Shown here piece by piece: positions 41,556-53,019 of a stretch of DNA of 64,000 nucleotides; within the stretch, counting starts at the first letter, position 1; each line of letters begins with the position of its first letter. The position numbers and the translations under genes were made by a program. The notes below the pieces were generated by a model. The model saw only the letters and a program-made list of their open reading frames with translations, ran no database searches and was not told the DNA's origin. The stretch is from Phytophthora colocasiae (Eukaryota; Oomycota; Peronosporomycetes; Peronosporales; Peronosporaceae): the NCBI GenBank assembly GCA_018806915.1, contig JAGKQI010000066.1, positions 62,001 through 126,000 on the forward strand, read 5' to 3'.

Positions 41556-43386
41556 GTGACACGTTGCTAATTACGATTTTTCGAGTGGATATGGACGTTA
41601 CGCTGTGATATGATTGGATGTATACTGGGTTGTGGGAGAAAGGGAGATGTGGGACGAGGTTATGTCCCGTACGACAATGATGGATCTGTGGAAGAAATAT
41701 ATATATTAACCTTCACCTGTACTGCAAAGGGGCCCAAGAGATCAGAAGTGTTCCTCGGAAAAGTGCACAAACTCCGAGAGACAACAACACTCAGTCTGAT
41801 CACCGGACTTTCCCCGACGATGAGTGCCTAAAGGTTGGCAGAAAGTCTCTCAGAAGAATGTATCTCTGAGAGACCTCATCCCGTTGCCGTCCTGTGTGAC
41901 GATGATGGTTCAAGGAATACAGTTATACCCACAAGATACCAAGTATCGCGCACCGGACGTAGCGCACCCCGCGCATATCCCAACTGGACTTCGTGCGTTG
42001 TAGCATACGTGCTCCGCACCCTAAAAACATTCATGGATTTCTGGTATCACGTATGGAAGCTCTGATATCACACCAAGAAGTCTGACGTACATGAGTCTGA
42101 CGTACATGAAGTCCGACGTACATGAGTCTGACGAGCATGAGTCTGACGAACATGATTCTGGTAACACAAGTCTGATGTGTCCGGCTTATATAAGCAATAT
42201 TCCAGACATTTACCAGTTTCCGATGAACAGACTCCGACGTACAAGACTCCGATGAACAGACCCAAGTGTCACGACTTTGGTATTTATGACTCTGATGTAC
42301 ATGATTCCGGAGTACATGGTTCCGATGAACATGTCTCCGACGTACATGATTCCAGACCCTGATGAACAGGATACCAGACTCTGACACTCTGAAGTCCACC
42401 CCATACTGAAACCAAGTGTACCCAACACGACCTCACGCAATCAAGTGAAACGCAACCTGCTCATCCCTGTAATGACATCATTAAGTGTCGACTCAACAAG
42501 ATCCGCTGTACCGACTACCATAGTGAGCCCAAGTGAAAGTTCCTGAGTTATACTGAGACCAAGTGTATATGAGAATATGGAAGACAGAAGACAGAGAGAT
42601 ACGAGATAGATAACCAGAGTTCAAATTGCTCGGTCCCCCCGAGTTCAAATTGCGTTATAACCCCAAGGTCGATTCTTCGGTTCTTTGGAAAGTGTAAGGC
42701 CACGACAAAGCTTTGAGTCGTGTGATCTCTCACCTATCAAGCCCCTTTAGGTGGAGATCAGCGTAACGCAGAGACCTGAGAGGACCCACCTATTCCATTT
42801 ACTAGTTGGGTCGTTTGTTTTGTCTCAAGCGGTAGCCCATTTCATATTGTACGTTTGGACAGGTTTTGGGAGCTAGACAGTCGCTCTCAAGACGCTCGGT
42901 AGACTGTTATATAACTGATAGTGTATTGGTTTATTTTCCCTCTATATATTAGAGGGTGGTGCGCGAAAGTTACGGGAATACCAGACAGACCAGGTGTCTG
43001 GTGAACATTTCCCTAGTTGACCTGGAGAACTAGCCCACTGCTCAAGGGCCAGGAAAGAATAAGAGCAGCTACATATTTGTATATCGGAACTCTATATTGC
43101 GGTTATCTCGGGAGTCTAATTACTGGACTTCCCACTGTATTAATTTCTCTTTTACCTTCAGAAATCTCTGGTGTACACAAGTGTTCACCGGAAAACGTTC
43201 GACTCCCAAGCGCTCCTGTGAGGACCGGAAGGACATCCGACGGTCTACGCAAGGAACCCTCACTCTCACCAACACTCTCACGACCCCGGCGAGGGTCTCA
43301 TTACCAAGACAACGAACCTACGAGGACAGCACAAGGTAACACACGCCCACCTTGCTGTGCGACTCTGGTATAATTACCAGTAGTCA
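41556..43386. mobile_element. 1.8-kb insertion in gag of gypsy copy 2
   Basis: Same insertion at the same place as 34910-36738, so it was present before the element was duplicated. It differs mainly in the short tandem array and a few homopolymer positions. Confidence 0.55.
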
Positions 43387-43665
43387 CACTTCCAGGTTCA
43401 CTGTACGCCCCTGCACCGCGGTAAAAGTTGCACCGACTTCGCGACACACGACTGTCGCTGACTCGCCGGATTCCTGACAACGGGCTCGAACAGCTGACTC
43501 GTAGAGCTTTCTCTCACGTCTCCACTTGACCAACGCTTCATGCGAGAAGCACACTATCTCTGGTGGCTCCATCGCTGTCCAGAGCTTGGTCGTCGTCCGT
43601 CTTGCAGGGTCTCCGTCTTCTCCTTCTGTGTTGACCCGACTGCGTTTCTGCTGGGGACCGCTCAT
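43387..43665 (-). pseudogene. gag N-terminus of gypsy copy 2
   Basis: Same start MSGPQQKRSRVN at 43665 and same break as copy 1. Confidence 0.7.
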
Positions 43666-43706
43666 GGCACCCAATGCTGGATCGTTGTCACAGCTAAAGT
43701 TAACTT

Positions 43707-43965
43707 TGTAGTGGGCTTCGACCCAATGCTGCTTGAGAACCCGTGTAGTAGAAAGTAAATCGAATTCTGTCTTGAATGTAGCCGCGGCGGCAAAGCCGCA
43801 TTGGTTTCTGTTAGTTTCGCTACGCTGTATGCTAGCTAGAATATGCAATATGCAAAGGTTAAGTCTGAATAACCACCTTCAAGTACCATCGGTTACCTAC
43901 TCGTAGTCTCATCCGTTGCATGCGCAATGGTTGCTTGAGATGCAGTACGCCGTGGCGTCACTACA
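43707..43965 (-). repeat. Full 5' LTR of tandem gypsy
   Basis: 259 bp from TGTAGTGGGC to GTCACTACA, followed by the target copy ATTCC. Its first 97 bp match the two partial LTRs; the remaining 162 bp are the U3 that they lack. Confidence 0.85.
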
Positions 43966-44339
43966 ATTCCGCGTAACAAGATAGCGTGACTAGCGTTCAC
44001 ACCCGGATCGTACCCTGCTGTATTACGGTGATACCACCGCACTGCACACAGTTTTGTGCAAATTGTAGAATAGGTATTTCCCACCCGCTTGCGGTTCATT
44101 CCGTACTTCCAAAGGTAGACTGCAAATGCACCGAGCTGTTCGGCGTTGCGGTCAGTGTCTGTTGCTGCCAACCACGGGCTCATGCGCATCATTTCGCACC
44201 ATGCAACCCACTGAGACCATGCCCTTGTATAACTCTTTCGTGAAGTCTGCGCTAAAGCCCCTGCTCGCAATAGTGCTCCCAAAGCTGAGAGAGATTCCGC
44301 GAGCCTGTCGGAATCAGAACCTGCATCCATCCAACACAC
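43966..44339 (-). pseudogene. DIRS tyrosine recombinase, N-terminal part
   Basis: From MCWMDAGSD the frame shows the SAM-like core-binding domain of DIRS recombinases (SRKSYTRAWSQWVAWCEMM, YSTICTKLCAVRWYHRNTAGYDPG) and reaches HAILLRGI, where the gypsy LTR begins. The following RRFTDP is at 30409 on the far side of the insertion and in frame across ATTCC. The frame happens to stay open into the LTR to 43893. Confidence 0.87.
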
Positions 44340-44370
44340 AAATTAAAAAAATTTCCTTCAAAGTTGGCGA

Positions 44371-46867
44371 CTACCACACCCTGCTTCCTGCATCCGCCAT
44401 TGTGTTGTCCGCTCCAGCAACATGAGATGCAGTCGTATAAAATCCATGTCGCACTTCGTGAATAGCGAGGATCCGCAACAGCATTTGAGCGGACTTATTC
44501 CTGCTTGACTTCTTGTTGCTCCATGCTACGGCAGAGGTATTATCGATCCAAAACTTAACGTGGATATCCGAATCGTGATCCAAACTGGACCACAACTTCC
44601 CCCAACAGATCGCCGCGAATACTGCGCTCATTAACTCTCTAACATTGATGCAAAATTCGATGTCGCTCTCACGATTGCAACGCTCGATCATATCCCGCTC
44701 AGTCTCACTGAACTCCACCTGCAAATATTGCTGCTGAGCAGGAAATAGTGCGCACAAACCCCGATCGCTAGCATCCATTTGAAAGTGAATGTCTGGCTCG
44801 TGTCTGCACACGAAACGTGACAACGGAATCCGGTTTAGTCGGCCAATTGCCAGAATGACAGTAAACCAACGGAGATCTTCCTTAACATCTTCCGTCACCT
44901 CTGTAGATCCAAAACGAGGTGCAGTTCTTGCTACAGCAGCTACACGCTGAAAGAACGAAGTTGCAGGTCGGATACAAGTAACGACGTGACGCAAGCTCCT
45001 AAAAGCTTCTGAAGCTGCGTACGTGTAGTTGTAACCCGCTTGGACACGTCCGAAGCGCGATGGAGAGCTTTCGAAACTTTTGCTGCCGGCATCGAAACTG
45101 TGAGAGCCTCCAGGTCCCAATCCAATCCGAGTGCTCTCCCCCGCGTAAACCAACCGGAAAACTTTTTCTCATTGCATGCATTGGGCCCTAGCACAGACAC
45201 CATGGAACGGCGTAAAGCAATCTCTGCCTCAGCCAAACGAGAGCCAGTGTCAGGTTCGATAGAGATATGGTCATCGCACCACGTTTTTCCATCGAAGTTT
45301 TCACGAGCAAGAGCTGGTTGTAGCTGCCATTCCGGTGCGGAATTGGCATAAAGATGACCAATTGCAGCACCTGCTGTCCAATAGGAAGATGGTGAATTCT
45401 TCCAACCAAACGGACAACACAAGTCTATCACCAAAATTCCCAACTCGGGTATCGTACCAGCAAACCGACCAACATGATCAGCAGATATCGGTATGTTTCG
45501 GAATGCCCCATTCACGTCGCCGGTCATCATCTGCTGCAACTTCGGGAATGTTTCTGCTACATCCAGAGCCCGGTTGGAAAGTGCCTCAGCACCGTCGTAC
45601 GATACCTCAATGTCCACATCAGGTTTGGTATTATCGTTCACTGATTCTCCCTCTGGGAACGACAAGTCGTGAATAATACGAGCATCCACAGTCAAATTGA
45701 CCTCTCCCTTTTCTACGGCTCCGAATGGACTGCAAGTTATACCTTCCAGTGTAGGTAGAAGATCCAAATCAAGGATGAGATATCGGTTGGCATCCTGCCC
45801 CGCGCGGAGATGTTTAACAATAATATTTAGAGCGCGCTTGGCAGATCCGTGGTTCGCCGGCGGTTTGTCTTGTCGCTTGAATGGTGCTTTCCACTCTGGT
45901 TCTACGCCATGATGCACAATAGAATGCCACCGTGAACGGTATCGATACTTTTTCCAGGATGTGTCACGTGAAGGAATTTCAAGAGCTTTGTTGGGTCTTG
46001 AGTCCAAGCTTGTTTCTCCTCGTAGTAAACGGACGAACTCTGGTATTTGACATCCAGACCGACGAAAAAATGTGCTATACACTGCTTGTTTTTGCCTGTC
46101 AATCAAATACTTGGGGTTTCCGTCTAAATCCACAGACACCGGCGTTAGCTTTGGTGGTGACAGTCCCTGTCGAGCCAGAGCCCGGTTGAGTTCGGCCGTG
46201 GCATACTGCAAATTTAATTCTGCTAGGCGCTGTCGCGCTAGGAGGGTTTTCTTGAAGTGCAGTCGTTTCTGAAGAATAAATTCCTTGGGATCTGGTACAT
46301 CGGTGATGGTAGCGCCAGGTATTTGGCCTTGCGAATCTTTGCCAGACGGCGATGACCCGGTAGTGATCGAACTGCCATATCCGTAATCGATCTAACATGT
46401 CTGGGCTCTGCGTTAGCCAAAATGGATGGGTTTTCTTCGTCTGGAGAATTTTTGACGGACTGACTCGGTAATTTCTCTTCTTCACGTTGCGAGGGCAGAC
46501 TCAAACGTTTATGTTTTACCTCACTGGGTGGCCTAGGCCGGGACCTCCTTTCAAGTTTCCACTGGCTGAGTGGACCAAGGCAGGTCTTCTTCGAGACATT
46601 CCACTGGTTGAGTGGCACAAATGTGGACGGGCTCGAGAGCTTTCGCCGGTCGAGCGGCCCGAGGGTGGACGGGCTCGAGAGCTTTCGCTGGTCGAGCGGC
46701 CCGGAGGTGGACGGGCTTGCTGATTTAATTACAACAAGCGGTCCGATAGCGGGTGAAACTGTACTCCTGAATTGAGCTGTCCGCGTGAGACGTTGAGGTT
46801 GTATCCCGTCCAGTAGTATGGGTTTACCAAAGGAGTTCGCTCTACCCCGCGAACATGTCGTCGACAT
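44371..46867 (-). pseudogene. DIRS reverse transcriptase and RNase H
   Basis: Three frames in succession. 46238-46867: Pro/Ser/Lys-rich N-terminus with about four imperfect 15-residue repeats (SGPLDQRKLSSPSTL type, 46560-46730). 44940-46211: DIRS-type RT with VDARIIHDLSFPEGESVN, DVNGAFRNIPI, FGWKNSPSSYW and the active site TWCDDHIS. 44371-45153: rest of RT and RNase H (IHFQMDASDRGLCALF, FWIDNTSAVAW, GADNTMADAGSR). Frame changes lie near 46260 and 45000. Order relative to the recombinase is the DIRS order. Confidence 0.88.
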
Positions 46868-46921
46868 GTGCAGGTCCTTTGCCTTTGGGATGGCCAGACC
46901 TAGATTCGTTCCCAGGCTCCA

Positions 46922-48895
46922 TCACTTCATGTCTACTGACATACCACCGTAGTTCTTTTCAATGAATTCGCGCACAATGTCAGGCAATGTAGCCGGCTTG
47001 AAATGGCAAAGATGTTTTATCAAACAGTTCCTATTCTCTTTGCAACCTTGAACGGACAGGAAACGAAGACACATCTCCTTCTTGCCTTGTTTAGGCAGGG
47101 CATTACGGACTTCAAATGGTATTGACACTCTCTTGTTCACTTCTGAACCACGGTTGGGCCTGTCCGAGCGCACCAATGTTGTTTTAGCAGTTCTAACAGC
47201 CGAGATTATGTCCTGCCGGAGGATTAATTGATGTACTCGCACAAAGGACTCGTGAGATGCGCTGAAATGACTCTTGATTGTCGAGGCTTGCTGCCAATCA
47301 TCATCGGCAACATGTACTCTAAACAATTCCAACTGGTCATCGATCCTCGCAGTTACTTCCGCCAGTGCTTCTGTAGAGGTCGGCAGCTCAGTTACACGTA
47401 GCTCACTGAGAAAGGCTGCTGCGGCATTTAACGTTTCATGGACGACAGGTTGATAAAGGTGGCGTGTGATGTTACACAATTCTTCCACGGCACCAACAAT
47501 AACAGAGAAACTTGTCGCATCGGGCGCAACGGGTAATGTGTTCTTCTTTGAGAAATTGCTCATATCGCTCTTTCTAACCAGGGACCTCTTCTCCAGTTCC
47601 GTCACATGACTGAAGTGCAAGATGGACAAGCCTCTCGTACCGAAATCCCAACAAAATAAGCCTCGTAGGACAGCAGGGTGTGGAAAGAAGCCAAACTTTC
47701 TCCAAGATACCTGCACATATTCCACAAATCGTTGGGCCGTCATTGACGCGTACTTACCGTTTACGAGAGTGAGATGGATTGAATTCTGCATCCCGGAGGG
47801 TTGAAATTGAGTATTTCCGGTACTCTCATCACCACGTCTTGATACTAGTTGAATGGAGCTACCCGGCCCCTCTGTCGTCGCTCTATGAAGCGAGATCAAT
47901 TGATCAACGTCTTACACACTTCCGCGACGGCCTTGTATTGGTGCGAACTCCGTGGGTGATCGACTAGCTGCTGGAACCGACTCCAGCTTGCTATTTGCGA
48001 GACGCCTACGCTTAGATTCAGGTTGATCGGTTGTACGAGTAGGTCTCTGTGCTTCTTTACTTTGGTCATTCGATCCAACGTCGTCATCGGAATCGCTGAG
48101 GCCGTCACCCAAAACGAACTCAGAGTCGAGGGTTGGAGAACGCTGTACCGGAGCATCTGACTCGGTTTGATTGGGAGCTTCATCAAATATTGAGTCACCA
48201 AAGACCATACCAGTAGGCGCCGTTCGACCCCCTTCCTTATAGAACACGTAATCTAATATGTTCCGTACGGCTACTTGAGAAATCTCAAAGCTTGATATAT
48301 CCAGCAATGGTAGCATTCTTGATTCGTCAATCTGTTTACCATCGAGATCGCCCAGTAACATTCTTGGATCGCGGGTAGCTGTTACGCCAATGCCATTGAA
48401 TTTATTGTACACATTCTTGTGTAGCTGCATCATCTCCTGCAACATCACGAGACTTGTACTTCGGCCTCTGCAAGGTTGTAATGCATAGATCTCAACGGCT
48501 ATGTCTTGAGTCAACGTTGGGTTGTACACAATAACTGTGTCATCTCCACCAAAGTTGACGTCTAGTTGCCCTTGATTCTGATCGACATCCCAACGGTAAC
48601 CAACGACCAGCCCATAATCCCACACGCGAGCACCTCCTTTGCGAATACGTGCGGTGCATATCACACCACCGACAAAAGTGCCGGCACCATCTAATGCTTC
48701 GCCTTCTGTCACCGCTCGAGGGAGGGTTTCCGCTTCGGATAACTCAACTGTCTGCATCGCTTCATCCACCCATCTTCCACTAGCAACCAGTCTAACCTTC
48801 ACGTTTCCGTTTCTGGGGGCAGCTTCGACCTTTCCGTACGCAAACCCAACAACGTTGAAGACCCCTGGTTTGAGATAATAATAGGTTGCCGTCAT
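46922..48895 (-). pseudogene. DIRS gag-like ORF with one nonsense codon
   Basis: The frame starts at the ATG at 48895, about 40 bp inside A1, and runs to 46922, interrupted by one TAA at 47912-47914. The first half has a beta-rich region and an acidic Asp/Glu segment with a basic KRRRL patch. The second half ends in a CCCH-like Cys/His cluster (CLRFLSVQGCKENRNCLIKHLCHF near 47020). The position before RT and the C-terminal Cys/His cluster fit a gag; no other family is recognised. Without the TAA it would be about 657 codons. Confidence 0.75.
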
Positions 48896-48933
48896 AATTG
48901 GTGGTTACCCGAGAAGGTTTCCTTGGAGGCTCT

Positions 48934-49090
48934 TATCTGCGGCGCGGAGAAATCGAGAATGAGCGACACTTGTGCGTGCTCCTCGATCTCTCGCCGATTC
49001 TATCTATAGACTTACAACGGCATCGGGAAACTACGCTTTCCTCCTCTACCTGACTAGCTCTGCTGTCCTGTATCCTCGGCAACCTTCAAT
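48934..49090 (-). repeat. DIRS split repeat A1
   Basis: 157 bp uninterrupted copy of A2 (TTATCTGCGGCGCGGAG to CAACCTTCAAT) at the 5' end of the element. Confidence 0.88.
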
Positions 49091-49339
49091 GAATAACAGG
49101 TGCCAGACACCGTCGAAGCCAAAATTTCTGAGTGAGCGAGCGTTTGCAATTTGTATGATGGGGTGTTGCTGTAATTCTTCAACAGGCTATATGACTTTCG
49201 TCCAGTCTGTGGCTTTGAGGCCAGGAAAGAATCGAGACCGTGATCCTTTAGGAGTGTTTTACAGCCACCGCCACCTAGAGATGGAGGTGTTGCACAGCTA
49301 ACTCTCTTCGTAGCCCACCCGCTTCCGGATGAATTAGTT
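49091..49339 (-). pseudogene. Probable LINE sequence on the other side of the DIRS insertion
   Basis: On the minus strand it reads ELQQHPIIQIANARSLRNFG towards the DIRS boundary, which would precede the zf-RVT part found at 28296-28816. The identification rests on position and open frame only. Confidence 0.35.
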
Positions 49340-49341
49340 TA

Positions 49342-50128
49342 CCGAATTTCCTATCTAATAGGGCGCACCTGTCAAATCTCTAGATAGAGGCATTAGCCAA
49401 TAGCGTGCCAATGTGCTGATAACAGGATAAATCTTTCTCAAAGGGCACACCGTAGAAAAGGTCCTAAATCTGGCTCTCCTGATGACTGCTGGACGGGAAG
49501 CATTGCCAAAATGGCCTCGAAGCTCCACCCGTGGGGCGCATCAGCATCAAGGGTGTCCGCAGCAAACCGTGCGGTGATCTGCGCGATAGCGTCACCAACA
49601 GCAAGAAGGCGCACATAATGGCGTATTACCACGAGCACGGCATGCACAAGACAATCAGAAAATTCTACGACAAACTGCAGACAACCCAGAAAAGGAGTAA
49701 AAAGCGCTTAATATACAAGTGGCTTAAGAAAGAGGACGAAATTGTTGGCGCAGTGGCAAGTGGTCGGGGAGTTTGCAAAAAACGACCTATGGGGCTGTCA
49801 ACTGTGCTGGAGGAGGAGGAAGACATGATTGCACGCTGGGTGAGAGATCTCCGCCGAGAAGGAGTGCCTGTCTCGCCGTTCATGCTGCAATCGCAAGCCA
49901 AAGAGGTAGCCGAAGATGCTGGGATTGCTGTCGGCAGTTTTGCAGCATCACAACCTCGTTGGCAGATTAGAAGCTCTCGATGTAGCTGTAGACTTAGGTG
50001 TAGATTTCGCTCTTCTTGACTGAAAGCAATACATGATTGGCTGCACGTTCTATTCCTATGTAATTCAAATCCTTGCATGTTTTATTGAGCTAACAGTAAT
50101 GGTGCGCCCTATTAGATAGGAAATTCGG
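49342..50128 (+). mobile_element. Pogo/Tc1-mariner type deletion derivative, 787 bp
   Basis: Perfect 28-bp terminal inverted repeats (49342-49369 and 50101-50128, starting CCGAATTTCCTATC) bordered by TA on both sides, the Tc1/mariner/pogo target. It contains only the N-terminal part of a transposase (next entry), so it is non-autonomous. Confidence 0.92.
49531..50019 (+). pseudogene. Pogo-like transposase, N-terminal DNA-binding part
   Basis: The frame has a first helix-turn-helix region (NSKKAHIMAYYHEHGMHKTIRKFYD) and a second resembling the CENP-B/Tc5 domain (EEEEDMIARWVRDLRREGVPVSPFML, AEDAGIAVGSFAAS). After FAAS it loses similarity and ends; no DDE/DDD part exists between the inverted repeats. 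Such truncated copies can still bind element ends. Confidence 0.65.
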
Positions 50129-50518
50129 TAACCGCGAACGCTGAAAACTGGCTTCGCACCCACAGTTAGTGTGTCTCATAAGTAGATAGAGGTCTGACTG
50201 AAACAAAAATATAACTCGGGCTGAGATTTTCCCGCTCCTGTCTGCGAGACTATTTGAGTCCAGTTGTGGACTGGTGATCAGATTTGACAAGTACCTCTCC
50301 CTACTCTCCGGAGACCAGCAGTATTGAAAACCACAGCGTGTTGCACTACTAGGTCTGGCCAGTATCCTTTTTCGAAGGACGCAACTTCTCGTGGAACGTT
50401 GGACGAGTGACTCAGCTCCTTCGGTAGTTTTTTTCTCCCTCGTTCGGTCCACAAAGCGCCTATTCTAGGCACTGACCATCTGAAAGAGTTCCGTGGCCCG
50501 TCGCAACTCGAATTCCAA

Positions 50519-53019
50519 ATGGTTCGAGTGGTGTCATGCCAGTTCTTGCGGTTGAGCTGCAGTGAAGAAGATCACCCACTGTTCCGCCGATACTACGCCC
50601 GGTAGGACTCTATCACTCCTTCTCCTGTCTCTGAGATGACGGTCTCACCGTCTTTTATTTCTACAGGAGCAACCGAGAACGTGGCGTCAAGGTGAGCTCT
50701 CACCACAATCTGTCTACTTTTTCTTAACAGAGTCTAAAACAAATGCATTTTATTAGCTCCTGCGTTGCTTCCCGCATTGCTGTCCGGAACACGTCCAACG
50801 CTGCTACTGCGGCTCCTCCATCCACGTTCAAGTAACATTCGCGTCGGAGCTGCCTCCTGCTGTCCAAGCCAATCTCGTCGTGTGCGGTCGTTTTGAACCG
50901 TCACGTGTTGTTCCTCTATGGCCGACCAACCTAGCTGAGGTACAGGGGTATGAAGGCGAAGAGGACGTGAATCTGGACCACTACCGTAAGATCCATCCTG
51001 GAGAGATCATTTCACTGCCCGAGGACGTTGTATTTGCTAAAACTCGCAAGCCAAAGCCGTCGATGTGGGTTCGAGCCGACAGAGAAGGAGCGTCCAAACA
51101 GACATTCAAGGTGCTGGGTCTCTTTTCAGCTTATTAAGACAAAAGTGAGCATGTTTTAACTGTTTTGTTACGTGCAGAACGCCACGTTATACGTCCTCAA
51201 CAACCACCGCTTCCCCAAGTGGCTCTACAGCTACGACAGCAGCGTCACCAGGACACAGAGAGAGATGACACATCACTTGGTCGTCTATGTCTGCCAGATC
51301 ACAGGCTCCAGGTCTCAACAGGGAGAGGAGATTGACGCACTTGTCCTTGCGCGTCACGAGTCGCCCGCTTTTTCGCTCATTTCGTACCGGCGATCGGGCA
51401 ACAACGCGAGTGACGCAGGCTGTGATCTCCCGGCGGTACGAGTCTCGTCCGGTAACCAGTTTACAGCCGTGACAGTTGACACTCCGTCGCCGTCTGAGGA
51501 CATGGAGATCGATTCATATGCTTCGACTTCAACTGCTGCTCAACGGCGGCGCATTGACACGAGACACTTTCAATGGACGGGAGCGAAAGCTGACGCGAAT
51601 GTTGTTCAGCAGGAGAAGACGGTGGAAGCAGACGAATTCTTATGGCAACAGGAGGCGGAGACTCGAGAGCCTGGTTTCCGTGAGAAGGCTCAGCACCTGC
51701 TCATTCTGTGGCGCTTTCTACAGCACGTTTCGCTCCGGGATCTTCATCTTAGCTCAAGCTCAGTGGCGACGTACATCCATCCGCACTGGTTGCGAGCTGC
51801 TGCAGTTCTTCGACGACCTCCAGCACATTTTCCCTCACAATTGGAGAGTATATTGGCCTCGTTTTTGAGCAACGTCTTTGAAAATGAGTCAGCAAGTGAA
51901 TCTTCGACCTACGCTGATCGAAATCAAGCGACCATACGGACAGCTGGACGTCTCTTTTTGAGCGCAGTAGCGTCTCGATCGATCCAGTATTATTTACGCC
52001 AAGCTTGTCAGCTCCAAAGTGGCGCCATGAACATAAATTCCATGCGCAAGCGATTTATTTCGCTTGTTCTAAGACTTTACGACAGTCTCAACGATATGTT
52101 GGGAGCGTGTGGACAGATGCCGTCTCTCGAGACGCTTATGGACGATATTTTATCAGTAATTTACGGCCAGACAAGCTTTCGTGTCCTCCGAGACGAAGTG
52201 TCCTCTTTTCTTCTGGACCGCGAGACACCAAGTTCGCTCTTCCAGGAACTAAACGAAGCCTTTCGAGTCTTTATGGCGCAGTCACAGGAGTCTAATGTGG
52301 CGCAACAACGGCAAAGGAAGCAGCTTTTGACTGATAAAACATTGCATAACGCATGGAGTCGTCGGTGGCTTCTGGACCCTGGATCGGTGCATTTCATCGC
52401 TCTCGACAGCTTTTCAAAGCGAGATGCTCGGCAGGATTCGAGTCTGGTGGCTGTGGCTCAGCTCGTCCAGGAATTTGGCTGTGTGGACATGACTGTAAAT
52501 CAAGAGGAAGCCATCTGTATGTCGCTACAAGCAGCTCTGACTCTTGGTGGAGGTATGACAGCACCTATGGAGCTCGTACTGGACGGGCGGATGCGTACGT
52601 TCCGAGTGCTGCCGAGTGGCAGATCGTCTGTGGTTGCCACGGCCGATGGGTGGTCACTTGGAGACTATGAGGCTTCGCTTTCTGAGGACGGAAATTGTCT
52701 GAGCGTCCACTTCTTTGCTTTCATAGAGGAGAGTCCGCGTGTTAACCGGTCAGCTGGACGGGAGAGTCTGGAAACAAAGATCCGTCGAGTTACGATCTCC
52801 CTCACGCTAGAGCAAGCGTCTCAACAGGAAGTGGGAGGCTCCGACTGTTTTACTATTGTGCATGGGACTGTGTATGGCTCGACTTTCAGTCGCTTTGACG
52901 GACTTGGTCGTGTTAAACCGAAGTTAGGAACCATGACGAGTGGAGGTCGAAGTGCTGTGTGGAATGAGGTGAAGTGGGATCCGTTGTTTGAAGTACAAGC
53001 AGGTTATGTCGCTCTCTAA
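50519..53019 (+). CDS. Conserved protein of unknown function, four exons (intact paralog)
   Basis: Exons: 50519-50601, 50667-50691, 50757-51110 and 51178-53019; introns 65, 65 and 67 bp, all GT..AG; 768 codons including the stop. The same structure is found in the inverted paralog at 53290-55955, with exons 1 and 2 of identical length (83 and 25 nt), which supports the start MVRVVSCQFLRL. The N-terminal 150 residues hold a Cys-rich stretch (RCFPHCCPEHVQRCYCG), then RFEPSRVVPLWP and HPGEIISLPE. Exon 4 opens with NNHRFPKWLYSYDSSVTRTQREMTHHLVVYV, followed by an acidic/low-complexity part and a long helical and beta-rich C-terminal half. No signal peptide or membrane helix. I do not recognise a family; the Cys-rich start and early basic segments could bind metal or nucleic acid, but that is a guess. 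Confidence 0.85.

Larger units (their letters stand above)
30415..43965 (-). mobile_element. Tandem Ty3/gypsy elements (two 6.5-kb copies) inside the recombinase gene
   Basis: The insertion starts TGTAGTG and ends CACTACA on the plus strand and is flanked by ATTCC (30410-30414 and 43966-43970). It consists of a 97-bp partial LTR (30415-30511), an internal copy, an identical 97-bp partial LTR (37059-37155), a second internal copy, and a full 259-bp LTR (43707-43965). Only the full LTR keeps the first 160 bp of U3. One target duplication around the whole block, with partial LTRs at the left and centre, indicates one insertion, a later loss of U3 from the 3' LTR, then duplication by unequal LTR exchange. 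Joining the two sides restores the recombinase frame across the target. Confidence 0.9.
28817..49090 (-). mobile_element. DIRS-type tyrosine-recombinase retrotransposon with split direct repeats, multiply interrupted
   Basis: Read on the minus strand the order is A1 (48934-49090), gag-like ORF, RT/RNase H, tyrosine recombinase, B1 (29641-29708), A2 (28892-29640 with a nested MITE), B2 (28817-28884). This A1-ORFs-B1-A2-B2 order of split direct repeats, with a tyrosine recombinase instead of an integrase, defines DIRS-order elements of the PAT/Ngaro type. Nested insertions account for about 14 kb (gypsy tandem 30415-43965, MITE 29008-29590), so the element itself is about 6.1 kb. It carries at least one nonsense codon in gag and several frameshifts, so this copy is inactive. 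Its target appears to be a LINE. Confidence 0.88.
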
